Counted from the first letter of the stretch, positions 46,926 through 60,657 are shown. The stretch: 64,000 bases of DNA from Siphonodentalium dalli (GCA_032622095.1 CP136064.1:219742205-219806204); one strand, 5' to 3'. Numbers and translations: made by a program. The notes: generated by a model from the letters alone, not told the origin.

Positions 46926-47060
46926 ACGGGACGCTTAGTGGTCGGATATGGTGTCATGTGAGGCGAAGTGAGATCAATATTAGGCGAGGCCGTAAGTCGA
47001 GCCTAATATTGATCTCGCTGAGACTCTCATGACACCATATCCGACCACTAAGCGTCCCGT
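46926..47060. repeat. 135-bp palindromic hairpin element
   Basis: Perfect 33-bp outer arms (46926-46958 and 47028-47060; outer ACGGGACGCTTAGTGG) plus an inner perfect arm GATCAATATTAGGC (46972-46985) with its complement (47001-47014). It would fold as a nearly complete hairpin. Probably a foldback MITE. Confidence 0.85.
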
Positions 47061-47445
47061 ACCGTATTTATTATGTCAGTGGACAAAATCCAGCATATCC
47101 CTTTAATTAATCGTCGCTGTAATTTATTGTAATTTGGTAAGATAAATGTGTCGTCTATGGCCATTAACTTATGTAACGTGCGTTCAACCATGCACCATCA
47201 TTCCTATCACAAATGCATAACAGAATTCTACAAAAAGTGTCCAAAAAGTAACGGACATGAAGTAGTACTAAGCCACAACAAAAGAACGCTCTTCGATAGA
47301 AATAATTTTATGTAGCGATAACACGATCCGAACGCTCTTTGTCAGAGGTGATCATTTTATTTTTTCTCATCCGACAAACAGTTAAAGATGTCCTGCGTGA
47401 TCTTACACCATAAAACCACTATATGTACGGACGCATGCACCCGTT
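47061..47445. other. No gene recognised
   Basis: Contains two AACGCTCTT motifs (47284, 47330) of the kind seen in the family A MITEs; otherwise nothing. Confidence 0.35.
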
Positions 47446-48498
47446 GATGTGAGGTTTAATTAGATCGTCTCCATGAACCCATTAATTGGAGGTTTAATTA
47501 GATCGTCATCATGCGCCCATTAATGGGAGGTTTAATTAGATCGTCATCGTGAACACATTAATGGGAGGTTTAATTAGATCGCCGTCGTGAACCCATCAAT
47601 GGAGGTTTAATTAGATCGTCTTCATGAACCCATTAATGGAGGTTTAATTAGATCGTCTTCATGAACCCATTAATGGGATGTTTAATTAGATCGTCATCAT
47701 GAACAAATTATTGGGAGATTTAATTTGATCGTCCTAATGAGCCCATTAATGGGAGATTTAATTAGATCGTCTTCATGAACCTATTAATGGGAGGTTTAAT
47801 TAGATCGTTCTCATGAGCCCATTATTGGGAGTTGTAATTTAACCGTCCTAATGAGCCCATTAATACGAGGTTTAATTATATTGTCATCATGAACCCATAA
47901 CTGGGGGGGGTTTAATTAGATCGTCTTCTTGAACCCATTAATAGGAGGTTTAATTAGATCGTCATCATTAGCCCATTAATGGGAGGTTTAAATAGATCGT
48001 CCGCATGAGTCCATTAATGGGAGGTTTAATTAGATCGTCCGTATGAGCCCATTAATGGGAGGTTTAATTAGGTCGTCCTCATGAGCCCATTAATGGGAGG
48101 TTTAATTAGATCGCCCCCGTGAGCACATTAATGGGAGGTTTAGTTAGATCGTCTTCATGGTCCCATTATTGGGATGTTTAATTAGATCGTACGCATGAGC
48201 CTATTAATGGAAGGTTTAATTAGATCGTCCTAATTAACCCATTAATGGGAGGTTTAATTTGATCGTCCCCATGAACCTACTGTATAAATGGGAGATTTAA
48301 TTAGATCGTCTTCATGAACTCATTAATAGGTGGTTTAATTAGATCGTCCTCATGAGCCCATTAACAGGAGGTTTAATTAGATCGTCATCAAGAGCACGTT
48401 AATGGGAGGTTTAATTAGATCGTCCGCATGGGCCCATTAATGGGAGGTTTAATTAGTTCGTCTTCGTGAGCCCATTAATATGAGGTTTAATTAGATCC

Positions 48499-49527
48499 TA
48501 GGGTCCTGCGAATTGGAGATTTTGATCGAATCGATAATCGACGAAATCGATCCGGATATCCAATCGAATATCCAATCGAATCATACATGTGTGTTGCAGT
48601 ATCAATTAGACATGTTTTATCAACGATTAGATGGTTTGTGAAACGTTCTATGAACTTCCATGATGTTCCATCATAACGTATGTGGCGATCAACCGTCGTT
48701 CGCGATACTATTAACTTCAATTGATAATTGTCGAAAAAAAAAAACAGATTAAAACGTACATGCGGCTGTCATGACGATTAATATATAATCATAAACGGAT
48801 TATTGGAACTAAAATCACCCGACATTTGTACAGTTTGCATGTTCATGCAAAATTGCAAATCGGCATTCGGAAATACCCGTTGTTATAAACTTGAAGATGC
48901 AACAAGAGTCGCAGGGTAGCCTGTTTATGCAGTGCTCGGTGCTTCTTGGACAGATGATTCCATAGATCGGTCTTTGTCCCAGATGATTGCGATATATACA
49001 CCGTGTTGATTTAGTCACTTCCTGCAGCTTATGTTTACAATAAACATGATGAACGGATGACATACATTGTCAAGTGTCAAGAAACGCTCCGAAACTGAAA
49101 GTCAGCCTCAAATGAAAACATCACCAGTTGCACTTTTCGACGCAGGGAACACGTGTTGTTTACGTTCTCGGCTATATTACATAATGCGGTATCTGAGATG
49201 GACAATCGGCGGATAACGCTCGCGGTTGCTATTATAATTCGTGGGCCGGCGTCGTCGGTCCATCGGCGATCTCAAAGCTAGAATTCAAACGTATTTAGTC
49301 GTCCTATAGTGGTTAATTACTGGCTATAGTTATATTTAATAGCATGCGAACATTCGAATTATAAGGTGCATATATTCATTATTTTCTGAATTAAATGGCT
49401 TCTCCGTAAACAGCCTACTTTTTCGTCAGTGTATATTCGAAATTTCGAGTTGGAATTTTCGAATTCTAATCGAATTTGACTTTCGAATCGAATCTCGAAT
49501 CGAATATCGAATATTCGCAGGACCCTA
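48499..49527. mobile_element. 1,029-bp hAT-like insertion in the satellite
   Basis: Perfect 15-bp TIRs: TAGGGTCCTGCGAAT at 48499-48513 and its complement at 49513-49527. The 8-bp sequence TTAGATCC is present on both sides (48491-48498 and 49528-49535). Removing the element and one copy restores a normal 35-bp satellite monomer, so the insertion is certain. TAGGG ends plus 8-bp duplication point to hAT. GAATCGA/TCGAAT motifs cluster near both ends, as transposase-binding subterminal repeats do. The interior has no transposase frame (longest about 82 codons), so it is non-autonomous. Confidence 0.9.
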
Positions 49528-49650
49528 TTAGATCCTCATGAGCCCAGTTTATGAGGTTTAATTAGAAGGTCCTCGTGAGCACATTAAAATGAGGTTTACT
49601 TTGATTAACGAGGGATTTAGTTAGATCCCCATGAGCCCATTAATTGGAGG

Positions 49651-50632
49651 TTTAACTAAATAGTCATCATGAGCCCATTAATGAGAGGTTTAATTAGATC
49701 GTGCTCGTGGGCACATTAATGGGATGTTTAATTAGATCGTCATCATGAGCCCATTAATGGGATGTTTAATTAGATCGTCTTCGTGTGCACATTAATGGGA
49801 GGTTTAATTAGATCGTCCCCGTGAGCCCATTAATGGGAGGTTTAGTTAGATCATCATGAGCCCATTAATGGGAGGTTTATTTAGATCTTCCTCATGAGCC
49901 CATTAATGGGAGGATTAATTAGTTCGTCCTCATGAGCCCATTACTGAGAGGTTTAAGTATATCGTCCTCGTGAGCCCATTAATGGGAGGTTTAATTAGTT
50001 CGTCCTCATGAGCCCATTAATGGGAGGTTTAATTAGATCGTCCTCATGAGCCCATTAATGTGAGGTTTAATTAGATCGTCCTCATGAGCCCATTAATGGG
50101 AGGTTTAATCAGATCGTCCTCGTGGGCACATTAATGGGAGGTTTAACTAAATAGTCATCATGAGCCCATTAATGAGAGGTTTAATTAGATCGTGCTCGTG
50201 GGCACATTAATGGGATGTTTAATTAGATCGTCATCATGAGCCCATTAATGGGATGTTTAATTAGATCGTCTTCGTGTGCACATTAATGGGAGGTTTAATT
50301 AGATCGTCCCCGTGAGCCCATTAATGGGAGGTTTAGTTAGATCATCATGAGCCCATTAATGGGAGGTTTATTTAGATCTTCCTCATGAGCCCATTAATGG
50401 GAGGATTAATTAGTTCGTCCTCATGAGCCCATTACTGAGAGGTTTAAGTATATCGTCCTCGTGAGCCCATTAATGGGAGGTTTAATTAGTTCGTCCTCAT
50501 GAGCCCATTAATGGGAGGTTTAATTAGATCGTCCTCATGAGCCCATTAATGTGAGGTTTAATTAGATCGTCCTCATGAGCCCATTAATGGGAGGTTTAAT
50601 CAGATCGTCCTCGTGGGCACATTAATGGGAGG
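49651..50632. repeat. 491-bp higher-order duplication in the satellite
   Basis: The marker TTTAACTAAATAGTCATCAT at 49651 recurs at 50142, and the order of variant monomers after it (GTGCTCGTGGGCAC, GTCTTCGTGTGCAC, ATCTTCCTCATGAG, ATTACTGAGAGG) is identical in both. This equals about 13 monomers. Confidence 0.85.
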
Positions 50633-51651
50633 TTTAATTAGTTCGTCCTCATGAGCCCATTAATGGGAGGTTTAATCAGATCGTCCTCGTGGGCACATTA
50701 ATGGGAGGTTTAATTAGTTCGACATCATGAGCCCATTAATATGAGGTTTAATTAGATCCCCATGAGCCCATTAATGAGATGTTTAATTAGATCATCATGG
50801 GCCCATTAATGAGATGTTTAATTAGATCCTCATGAGCCCATTAATGTGAGGTTTAATTAGATCGTCCTCGTGAGCCCATTAATATGAGGTTTAAGTAGAT
50901 CGTCCTCATGAGCCCATTAATGTGAGGTTTAATTAGATCGTCATCATGAGCCCATTAATGGGATGTTTAATTAGATCGTCTTCGTGTGCACATTAATGGG
51001 AGGTTTAATTAGATCGTCCCCGTGAGCCCATTAATGGGAGGTTTAGTTAGATCATCATGAGCCCATTAATGGGAGGTTTATTTAGATCTTCCTCATGAGC
51101 CCATTAATGGGAGGATTAATTAGTTCGTCCTCATGAGCCCATTACTGAGAGGTTTAAGTATATCGTCCTCGTGAGCCCATTAATGGGAGGTTTAATTAGT
51201 TCGTCCTCATGAGCCCATTAATGGGAGGTTTAATTAGATCGTCCTCATGAGCCCATTAATGTGAGGTTTAATTAGATCGTCCTCATGAGCCCATTAATGG
51301 GAGGTTTAATCAGATCGTCCTCGTGGGCACATTAATGGGAGGTTTAATTAGTTCGTCCTCATGAGCCCATTAATGGGAGGTTTAATCAGATCGTCCTCGT
51401 GGGCACATTAATGGGAGGTTTAATTAGTTCGACCTCATGAGCCCATTAATATGAGGTTTAATTAGATCCCCATGAGCCCATTAATGAGATGTTTAATTAG
51501 ATCATCATGGGCCCATTAATGAGATGTTTAATTAGATCCTCATGAGCCCATTAATGTGAGGTTTAATTAGATCGTCCTCGTGATCCCATTAATATGAGGT
51601 TTAAGTAGATCGTCCTCATGAGCCCATTAATGTGAGGTTTAATTAGATCGT
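50232..51651. repeat. 710-bp higher-order duplication in the satellite
   Basis: 50232-50941 and 50942-51651 are near-identical direct copies (for example TTCGACATCATGAG at 50718 against TTCGACCTCATGAG at 51428), then diverge at 51651. It overlaps the 491-bp duplication, so the events were successive. Confidence 0.85.
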
Positions 51652-54600
51652 CCCCATGAGCCTATTAATGTGAGGTTTAATTAGTTCGTCCTCATGAGCC
51701 CATTAATATGAGGTTTAAGTAGATCGTCCTCATGAGCCCATTAATGGGATGTTTAATTAGATCGTCCTCGTGAGTCCATTAATGGGAGGTTTAATTAGAT
51801 CGTCCTCGTGAGTCCATTAATGGGATGTTTAATTAGATCGTCCCCATGAGCCCATTAATGGGATGTTTAATTAGATCGTCCTCGTGAGTCCATTAATGGG
51901 AGGTTTAATTAGATCGTCCTCGTGAGCCCATTAATATGAGGTTTAAGTAGATCGTCCTCATGAGTCCATTAATGGGAGGTTTAATTAGTTCGTCCTCGTG
52001 AGCACATTAATGGGAGGTTTAATCAGATCGTCCTCATGAGCCATGTAATGGGATGTTTAATTAGATCGTCCTCATGAGCCCATTAATGTGAGGTTTAATT
52101 AGATCGTCCTCATGAGCCCATTAATGGGAGGTTTAATTAGATCGTCCTCGTGAGCCCATTAATGGGAGGTTTAATTAGTTCGTCCTCGTGAGCACATTAA
52201 TGGGAGGTTTAATCAGATCGTCCTCATGAGCCAAGTAATGGGATGTTTAATTAGATCGTCCTCATGAGCCCATTAATGGGAGGTTTAATTAGTTCGTCCT
52301 CGTGAGCACATTAATGGGAGGTTTAATCAGATCGTCCTCATGAGCCCAGTAATGGGATGTTTAATTAGATCGTCCTCATGAGCCCATTAATGTGAGGTTT
52401 AATTAGATCGTCCTCATGAGCCCATTAATGGGATGTTTAATTAGATCCTCATGAGCCCATTAATGGGATGTTTAATTAGATCGTCCTCATGAGCCCATTA
52501 ATGGGAGGTTTAGTCAGATCGTCCTCATGAGCCCAGTAATGGGATGTTTAATTAGATCGTCCTCATGAGCCCATTAATGTGAGGTTTAATTAGATCGCCC
52601 TCATGAGCCCATTAATGGGAGGTTTAATTAGATCGCCCTCATGAGCCCATTAATGGGATGTTTAATTAGATCCTCATGAGCCCAGTGATGGGATGTTTAA
52701 TTAGATCCTCATGAGCCCAGTAATGGGATGTTTAATTAGATCGTCATCATGAGCCCATTACTGGGATGTTTAATTAGATCGTCCTCATGAGCCCATTACT
52801 GGGAGGTTTAATTAGTTCGTCCTCATGAGCCCATTAATGGGAGGTTTAATTAGATCCCCATGAGCCCATTAATATGAGGTTTAATTAGATCGTCCTCGTG
52901 AGTCCATTAATGGGAGGTTTAATTAGATCGTCCTCATGAGCACATTACTGGGATGTTTAATTAGATCGTCCTCATGAGCCCATTACTGGGAGGTTTAATT
53001 AATTCGTCCTCATGAGCCCATTAATGGGAGGTTTAATTAGATCCCCATGAGCCCATTAATGGGAGGTTTAATTAGATCCTCATGAGCCCATTAATGGGAG
53101 GTTTAATTAGATCCTCATGAGCCCATTAATGGGAGGTTTAATTAGATCGTCCCCATGAGCCCAATAATGGGAGGTTTAATTAGATCCTCATGAGCCCATT
53201 AATGGGAGGTTTAATTAGATCGTCCTCATGAGCCCATTAATGGGAGGTTTAATCAGATCGTCCTCATGAGCCCATTAATGGGAGGTTTAATTAGATCGTC
53301 CTCGTGAGCCCATTAATGTGAGGTTTAATTAGATCGTCCTCATGAGCCCATTAATGGGAGGTTTAATTAGATCGTCCTCATGAACCCATTAATGGGAGGT
53401 TTAATTAGATCGTCCCCATGAGCCCATTAATGGGAGGTTTAATTAAATCGTCCTCATGAGCACATTACTGGGATGTTTAATTAGATCGTCCTCATGAGCC
53501 CATTAATGGGAGGTTTAATTAGTTCGTCATCATGAGCCCATTAATGGGAGGTTTAATTAGATCGTCCTCGTGGGCACATTAATAGGAGGTTTAATTAGAT
53601 CCCCATGAGCCCATTATTGGGATCTTTAATTATATCGTCCTCATGAGCCCATTAATATGAGGTTTAATTAGATCGTCCTCATGAGCACATTAATGTGAGG
53701 TTTAATTAGATCGTCCTCGTGAGTCCATTAATGGGAGGTTTAATTAGATCGTCCTCGTGAGCACATTACTGGGATGTTTAATTAGATCGTCCTCATGAGC
53801 CCATTAATGGGAGGTTTAATTAGTTCGTCATCATGAGCCCATTAATGGGAGGTTTAATTAGATCGTCCTCGTGGGCACATTAATAGGAGGTTTAATTAGA
53901 TTGTCCTCGTGAGAACATTAATATGAGGTTTAAGTAGATCGTCCTCATGAGCACATTAATGTGAGGTTTAATTAGATCGTCCTCGTGAGTCCATTAATGG
54001 GAGGTTTAATTAGATCGTCCTCGTGAGCCCATTAATATGAGGTTTAATTAGATCGTCCTCGTGAGTCCATTAATGGGAGGTTTAAGTAGATCGTGCTCGT
54101 GGGCACATTAATGGGAGGTTTAATTAGTTCGACCTCGTGAGTCCATTAATGGGAGGTTTAATTAGATCGTCCTCGTGAGCCCGTTAATATGAGGTTTAAT
54201 TAGATCGTCCTCGTGAGTCCATTAATGGGAGGTTTAATTAGATCGTCCTCGTGAGAACATTAATATGAGGTTTAAGTAGATCGTCCTCATGAGTCCATTA
54301 ATGTGAGGTTTAATTAGATCGTCCTCATGAGCCCATTAATGGGAGGTTTAATTAGATCGTCCTCGTGAGTCCATTAATGGGAGGTTTAATTAGATCGTCC
54401 TCGTGAGTCCATTAATGGGAGGTTTAATTAGATCGTCCTCGTGAGCCCATTAATATGAGGTTTAATTAGATCGTCCTCGTGAGTCCATTAATGGGAGGTT
54501 TAATTAGATCGTCCTCGTGAGAACATTAATATGAGGTTTAAGTAGATCGTCCTCATGAGCCCATTAATGGGAGGTTTAAGTAGATCGTCCTCATGAGTCC

Positions 54601-56809
54601 ATTAATGGGATGTTTAATTAGATCGTCCTCGTGAGCACATTAATGGGATGTTTAATTAGATCGTCCTCATGAGCCCATTAATGGGATGTTTAATTAGATC
54701 GTCCTCGTGAGCCCATTAATGTGAGGTTTAATTAGATCGTCCTCGTGAGTCCATTAATGGGAGGTTTAATTAGATCGTCCTCGTGAGAACATTAATATGA
54801 GGTTTAAGTAGATCGTCCTCATGAGCCCATTAATATGAGGTTTAAGTAGATCGTCCTCATGAGCCCATTAATGGGAGGTTTAATTAGATCGTCCTCATGA
54901 GCCCATTAATGGGATGTTTAATTAGATCGTCCTCATGAGCCCATTAATGGGATGTTTAATTAGATCGTCCTCATGAGCCCATTAATGGGATGTTTAATTA
55001 GATCGTCCTCGTGAGCACATTAATGTGAGGTTTAATTAGATCGTCCTCGTGAGTCCATTAATGGGAGGTTTAATTAGATCGTCCTCGTGAGCACATTACT
55101 GGGATGTTTAATTAGATCGTCCTCATGAGCCCATTACTGGGAGGTTTAATTAGATCGTCCTCGTGAGCACATTAATGGGATGTTTAATTAGATCGTCCTC
55201 GTGAGCACATTAATGGGATGTTTAATTAGATCGTCCTCGTGAGCACATTAATGGGATGTTTAATTAGATCGTCCGCGTGAGCACATTAATGGGATGTTTA
55301 ATTAGATCGTCCTCGTGAGCACATTAATGGGAGGTTTAATTAGATCGTCCTCATGAGCCCATTAATGGGAGGTTTAATTAGATCGTCCTCATGAGCCCAT
55401 TAATGGGAGGTTTAAGTAGATCGTCCTCATGAGTCCAGTAATGGGATGTTTAATTAGATCGTCCTCGTGAGTCCATTAATGGGAGGTTTAATTAGATCGT
55501 CCTCGTGAGCACATTAATGGGAGGTTTAATTAGATCGTCCTCGTGAGTCCATTAATGGGAGGTTTAATTAGATCGTCCTCGTGAGCACATTAATGGGAGG
55601 TTTAATTAGATCGTCCTCGTGAGTCCATTAATGGGAGGTTTAATTAGATCGTCCTCGTGAGTCCATTAATGGGAGGTTTAATTAGATCGTCCTCGTGAGC
55701 ACATTAATGGGATGTTTAATTAGATCGTCCTCGTGAGCACATTAATGGGAGGTTTAATTAGATCGTCCTCGTGAGCACATTAATGGGAGGTTTAATTAGA
55801 TCGTCCTCGTGAGCACATTAATGGGAGGTTTAATTAGATCGTCCTCGTGAGCACATTAATGGGATGTTTAATTAGATCGTCCTCGTGAGCACATTAATGG
55901 GAGGTTTAATTAGATCGTCCTCGTGAGCACATTAATGGGAGGTTTAATTAGATCGTCCTCGTGAGCACATTAATGGGAGGTTTAATTAGATCGTCCTCAT
56001 GAGCCCATTAATGGGAGGTTTAATTAGATCGTCCTCGTGAGTCCATTAATGGGAGGTTTAATTAGATCGTCCTCATGAGCCCATTAATGGGAGGTTTAAT
56101 TAGATCGTCCGCGTGAGCACATTAATGGGATGTTTAATTAGATCGTCCGCGTGAGCACATTAATGGGATGTTTAATTAGATCGTCCGCGTGAGCACATTA
56201 ATGGGATGTTTAATTAGATCGTCCGCGTGAGCACATTAATGGGATGTTTAATTAGATCGTCCGCGTGAGCACATTAATGGGATGTTTAATTAGATCGTCC
56301 TCGTGAGCACATTAATGGGAGGTTTAATTAGATCGTCCTCATGAGCCCATTAATGGGATGTTTAATTAGATCGTCCTCATGACTCCATTAATGGGAGGTT
56401 TAATTAGATCGTCCCCATGAGCCCATTAATGGGATGTTTAATTAGATCGTCCTCATGAGCCCATTACTGGGAGGTTTAATTAGATCGTCCTCATGAGTCC
56501 AGTAATGGGAGGTTTAATTAGATCGTCCTCGTGAGTCCATTAATGGGAGGTTTAATCAGATCGTCCTCGTGAGTCCATTAATGGGAGGTTTAATTAGATC
56601 GTCCTCGTGAGTCCATTAATGGGAGGTTTAATTAGATCGTCCTCGTGAGCACATTACTGGGATGTTTAATTAGATCGTCCTCATGAGCCCATTACTGGGA
56701 GGTTTAATTAGATCGTCCTCGTGAGCACATTAATAGGAGGTTTAATTAGATCCCCATGAGCCCATTAGTGGGATGTTTAATTAGGTCGTCCTCATTAGCC
56801 CATTATGGT

Positions 56810-57520
56810 AGAAAACTGATTTCGTTTTATAACTGAATACCCGTTGAAATAATTATTTGCATGTATATTGCGACTGAAGAGTTGTTACAGTATTCCCATT
56901 GATTTATTTATATATATCTTTATCTTTAATCCTCCGATAACGAAGAGTGGGTAAACATACATATTGTTTTACAAGGAACTCAAGAACAAAGGGCAATACG
57001 ACAGAAAGACAAGTTTTATCAACAACAAAGACTACCCTTCATGTTGATAACAGATTTACAAAGACCTAAGTGCGACGCACATGCGTTCATATTCACTTTC
57101 GGGCCATCGTGCACGTATTACATATTTACATATTTGCAACTGTTTGTTTAACGTTTTAGTCGCTGAGTGTATTTAATGTCCTGTGTGTATACCACATACT
57201 CGCTCAGAGAATTAACATGCATTTCTTTATAAGTATTCGGTACTCAAACATACTTAAATATTCAGACGTTGACCAGGTATGACGCCACACATGCTTGCGT
57301 ATGCGTTAGCGAAAATAATCGGATCCGTTCATCGGATCCGTTCGTCGTGCGAAAGTACCCACACATGTTTGCGTTATCGTTCCGTTGGGGTCATGCGAAC
57401 GTTGTCCGATAGTGATCGTTTCAGTCACTTCACCATGGATGTACAGGAGGAGGAATTGTTACTGATTGTTGCTGTGTATCATTACCATAGGAGGTTAAGA
57501 AATAAACGATCTTAATTCTT
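56810..57520. other. No gene recognised
   Basis: Unique AT-rich sequence after the satellite. A small duplication GGATCCGTTCATC/GGATCCGTTCGTC at 57321-57345. Confidence 0.4.
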
Positions 57521-57522
57521 AG

Positions 57523-59358
57523 GGGGGGTCTGGAAAAAATTTGCACATATAGGGGCCAACAAGTTTTTTTTCCCCGACCCAGAGGGACCCACCACCCCAT
57601 TTGTGCATTTTTCTCCTCCAAATTTTGGGGACTCACCCCCTTTCTCATGTTTTTATCAAAATTTCAGAGGTTTTTTTTTGGCCGTTCTTCAATAACACTG
57701 TTAACTGCCTTTCAATCCCATTCCACTATCCTTTTTTGGTGCAAACTCTTGCTGTGTAAAATTAAGACTCAAGCTATAACATGCTTAATTGGTAAACACA
57801 GATCATAAAAACGAAAAATAAACTATTTCCATGTGTTTCCTGGTGTTTTCAGTATCTAACAACAATAATAAAGCATATAGTGTAGATACACTTTATGTCA
57901 CAAATCGCCCTAGACCCCATTATAGCCTTAATTAATATATCGAGTGTGTTGTGTCTGACAGAGAACACTGATCGGTGTAAATAGTGGTAAACAGGTCAGG
58001 GGTTCTACAATTATTTATGCATGACCAAAGAACTCTTTAGTCTTATCCACCGGGGTGGGGTGGGAGAGGGGAATTGTTTTTGGTTAGGTATACACATAGA
58101 TATATGGGTATATAGCTGACGTCTCGAGCCATCCGTGCGTCCGTCCGTACAAACATTTTGCATTATAACTCAAGAGTCGATTGTCATATTTTGATGCTCT
58201 ACATGGCATGATGAAGGACCACCATACATGGGGAACGAATATGCATAATATCACGGGTTGTGACTTTATGAAATTCAGTCCGTACAATGTTTTTGCAATA
58301 TAAGTTGAAGTGTCGAATTTTGTGGTGATAGACCAGAATGATAGAGGAAGGATGTATGCACATACATGTATTACTGCATATCACAGGTTTCCCCTGTCCA
58401 TGCATACCAGAGTTACCGGCCTTGTTCCATCCGTAAACACATTTTGCATTATTATAACTCAACCATATGTACATTTGTGCACTAGAGTCTGCAGTATAGT
58501 CTCAGTCAGATTTTATTCTTGGTTTACTTTTAGTTTGAACTTTGAAGACATTGAAGAATGTCATTTCTCAATGCATCTGAATGCATCACATTATTTAAGT
58601 TCATCTATTTGTAAGCGATAACAGTATACAATTAGTATTTTAGTTTAGTCTTGTTGAGCAGTAAAGATCCAAGATGAAGTTCGGAAATTCAATGAGAATA
58701 GCGTCACCTTCAGTTGGGATTGTCTGAGCACTAAACAGTAACGGTCATTCATAACCAATTCAGTTTTATTTGGATAAATGTTGCAAATTGACATTACTTG
58801 CAATCAATCAAGATGAGAAATAACCAGAAGGAATGAATTTGATTACATGCCAGAACAAGACAGTATTTCAGACATTAGAAATTTATGAGATACCCTTTTC
58901 AATTTCATGTTTAGTATGCAACAATCAGGTTAATGATATATAGTCATCATTGAGTATTCACCATGTAGTATCCAATTTGTGATACAGTTTTTTTATTATA
59001 TTACTTTTATTCAGGTAATACAACTGGGTAATATATTATTTGTGTTACTAAATATTTCTTCCGTTGATCATAAGTTTCCTGAACGCTATTACGGTGGGCC
59101 ACTGTGAAGTGGGCCGGGATCTTGTGAAATCCAGAATGTTGCTAAATCTGAGGCTAAAGAGTCACTATAGCTGCCTATATAGCCCTATACCAACAAACAT
59201 GGTACTAACATGCTTACAAACAACATAACATGGTCAGTACTTGTAAATTGAAAAAAAACCTTTTGGAAAAAATTTACAAGCACGATTTTTTCAGCCTCTG
59301 GACCACCACCCACCCCGGTCCTATATATACGGATTTTTTTTGCAGACCCCCTCCCCCA
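57523..59358. mobile_element. Possible TIR element, weak ends
   Basis: GGGGGGTCTGGAAAAAATTT then GCACATATAGG at the left, and the complement of CCTATATATACGGATTTTTT then TTGCAGACCCCCTCC at the right, look like inverted ends of about 30 bp with indels. Low complexity makes this uncertain. Inside, a ~140-bp unit with CCGT..AAACA.TTTTGCA.TATAA recurs about three times at 58127-58460. Confidence 0.35.
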
Positions 59359-59359
59359 C

Positions 59360-60008
59360 TGATCTTCTCGGAAATATCCTGCAACGCATTAAATGATTTC
59401 TGGCTTTCGTGATAGTCCACATGCTGGCACACATACAGATAGACCCGGGGTTTAACTAGAAAGGCACAAATCTTCCACTTCTTGTGGTGTTATGGGAGTA
59501 GATCTAATTCGCGGCATGTTTTATTACTTTGAAAAATCGCGCCTTTTCCAGGATGACGTCATAAATAATTGGGAATTCCGCTGCGAACGCAAACGGATCG
59601 ACGATTTCTATCGGATGGAAAATACGAGTATTTTCGGTCCGATAAAAATCGGAGGCATTCGGAGCGTCAGAATAGTTTCGCATCGGAACCGCATGCATGT
59701 GTGGGTGCCCGTGCATTTCTACTTGATTTTCCATCCGACAATCGGAAGCGATAAAAATAACGCAACGCACCATACTCATACGCAAGCATGTGTGGCTAGC
59801 TTTAGATAGGTTTCTGGCGCGCGACATACGGGTATGTTAGATTCCAAATCATTTCAAATTATTACTCTTGTCATCAAAATAGATATGACAGAACATATTG
59901 GCGTCAGTAACACCACGCTGGTCGTCCTATAAACCGACATGCGGGCGTCAGTAAACCACAGCTCGGTCTATAGCAAATAGTTGTCCATACCAGGTGTAGT
60001 ATAATTAG
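59360..60008. other. No gene recognised
   Basis: 59500-59820 has overlapping frames on both strands with internal ATCGGA/TCCGAT inverted motifs; more likely a repeat than coding. Confidence 0.35.
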
Positions 60009-60130
60009 TTAAACGGAAATGGCTCATTCGGGCTTTCAAATCTTTGTTTATGTAATTTGGAATGATGGATATAGGCGCGAAATATTGGTATACATGCCTC
60101 ATATGCTCTGAAAACTACTTGCCATGGCCA
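60009..60130. mobile_element. MITE family B, partial copy 2
   Basis: TTAA at 60009-60012 followed by ACGGAAATGGCTCATTCGG, then GCTTTCAAAT, GTAATTTGGAA and ATGCTCTGAAAACTACTTG, matching 970-1110. The right TIR is not seen. Confidence 0.6.
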
Positions 60131-60657
60131 AAGCCATTATCCAGCTATTTTAAATTTTTCCCACAGAACTGAATCAAACGGTCTTTATTTCTACCATATC
60201 AGTAATCGACTAACACAGAACGCTCTTTAGTTTAATTGCTGTTTTTGTTTGGAAACCAAACACCGTGTATTGTTTTGAATTAAATGCGTCTTTCTGGGAA
60301 ATATAATGCTCGTAAAAGGTAGATCAAGTATTTGTCGACCTATTTTGATACCGGGAAAACTCAAAGGCGAATATAATCTTGTGTATTTTAGAGCGCAAAC
60401 CGCCATGTGGCTTTAAAAGTAGTCAGTTTAGAAGTTATATTAACAAATAGAAGACATATACAATTACGCGAAATATTGATAACTAATAAATATGGCCACA
60501 GCCAGAGGGGAAATGACCAGCATTGATACTGTGCTATTTAAGGAAGGTTGTGTGACTCCCCTCCGCCTCTAATTGTGTGCACCAATTCACAGTCTGATGA
60601 TTGAATTGTTTTCCATTGCGGTTTATCTTACTTTGATCGTTGTATATGCATTATTTG

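Larger units (their letters stand above)
47446..56806. repeat. 9.4-kb satellite of 38-bp monomers (about 220 copies)
   Basis: The monomer contains TTTAATTAGATCGTCC, then TC(A/G)TGAGCC and the 12-bp palindrome CCCATTAATGGG, then AGG. Consensus length is 38 bp; a 35-bp variant lacks GTC. Named variants (GAGCACATT, GAGTCCATT, ATGAGG for GGGAGG, GGGATG) are distributed in local blocks. Monomers at the left (47.4-48.5 kb) are the most diverged, while 55-56.7 kb is nearly uniform. It is interrupted once, by the hAT-like insertion at 48499-49527. No spacer sequences exist, so it is not a CRISPR array. Confidence 0.95.

Noticed and set aside
47446-56806. CRISPR-like array
   Set aside because: Monomers are contiguous with no unique spacers, no cas genes exist, and the context is eukaryotic.
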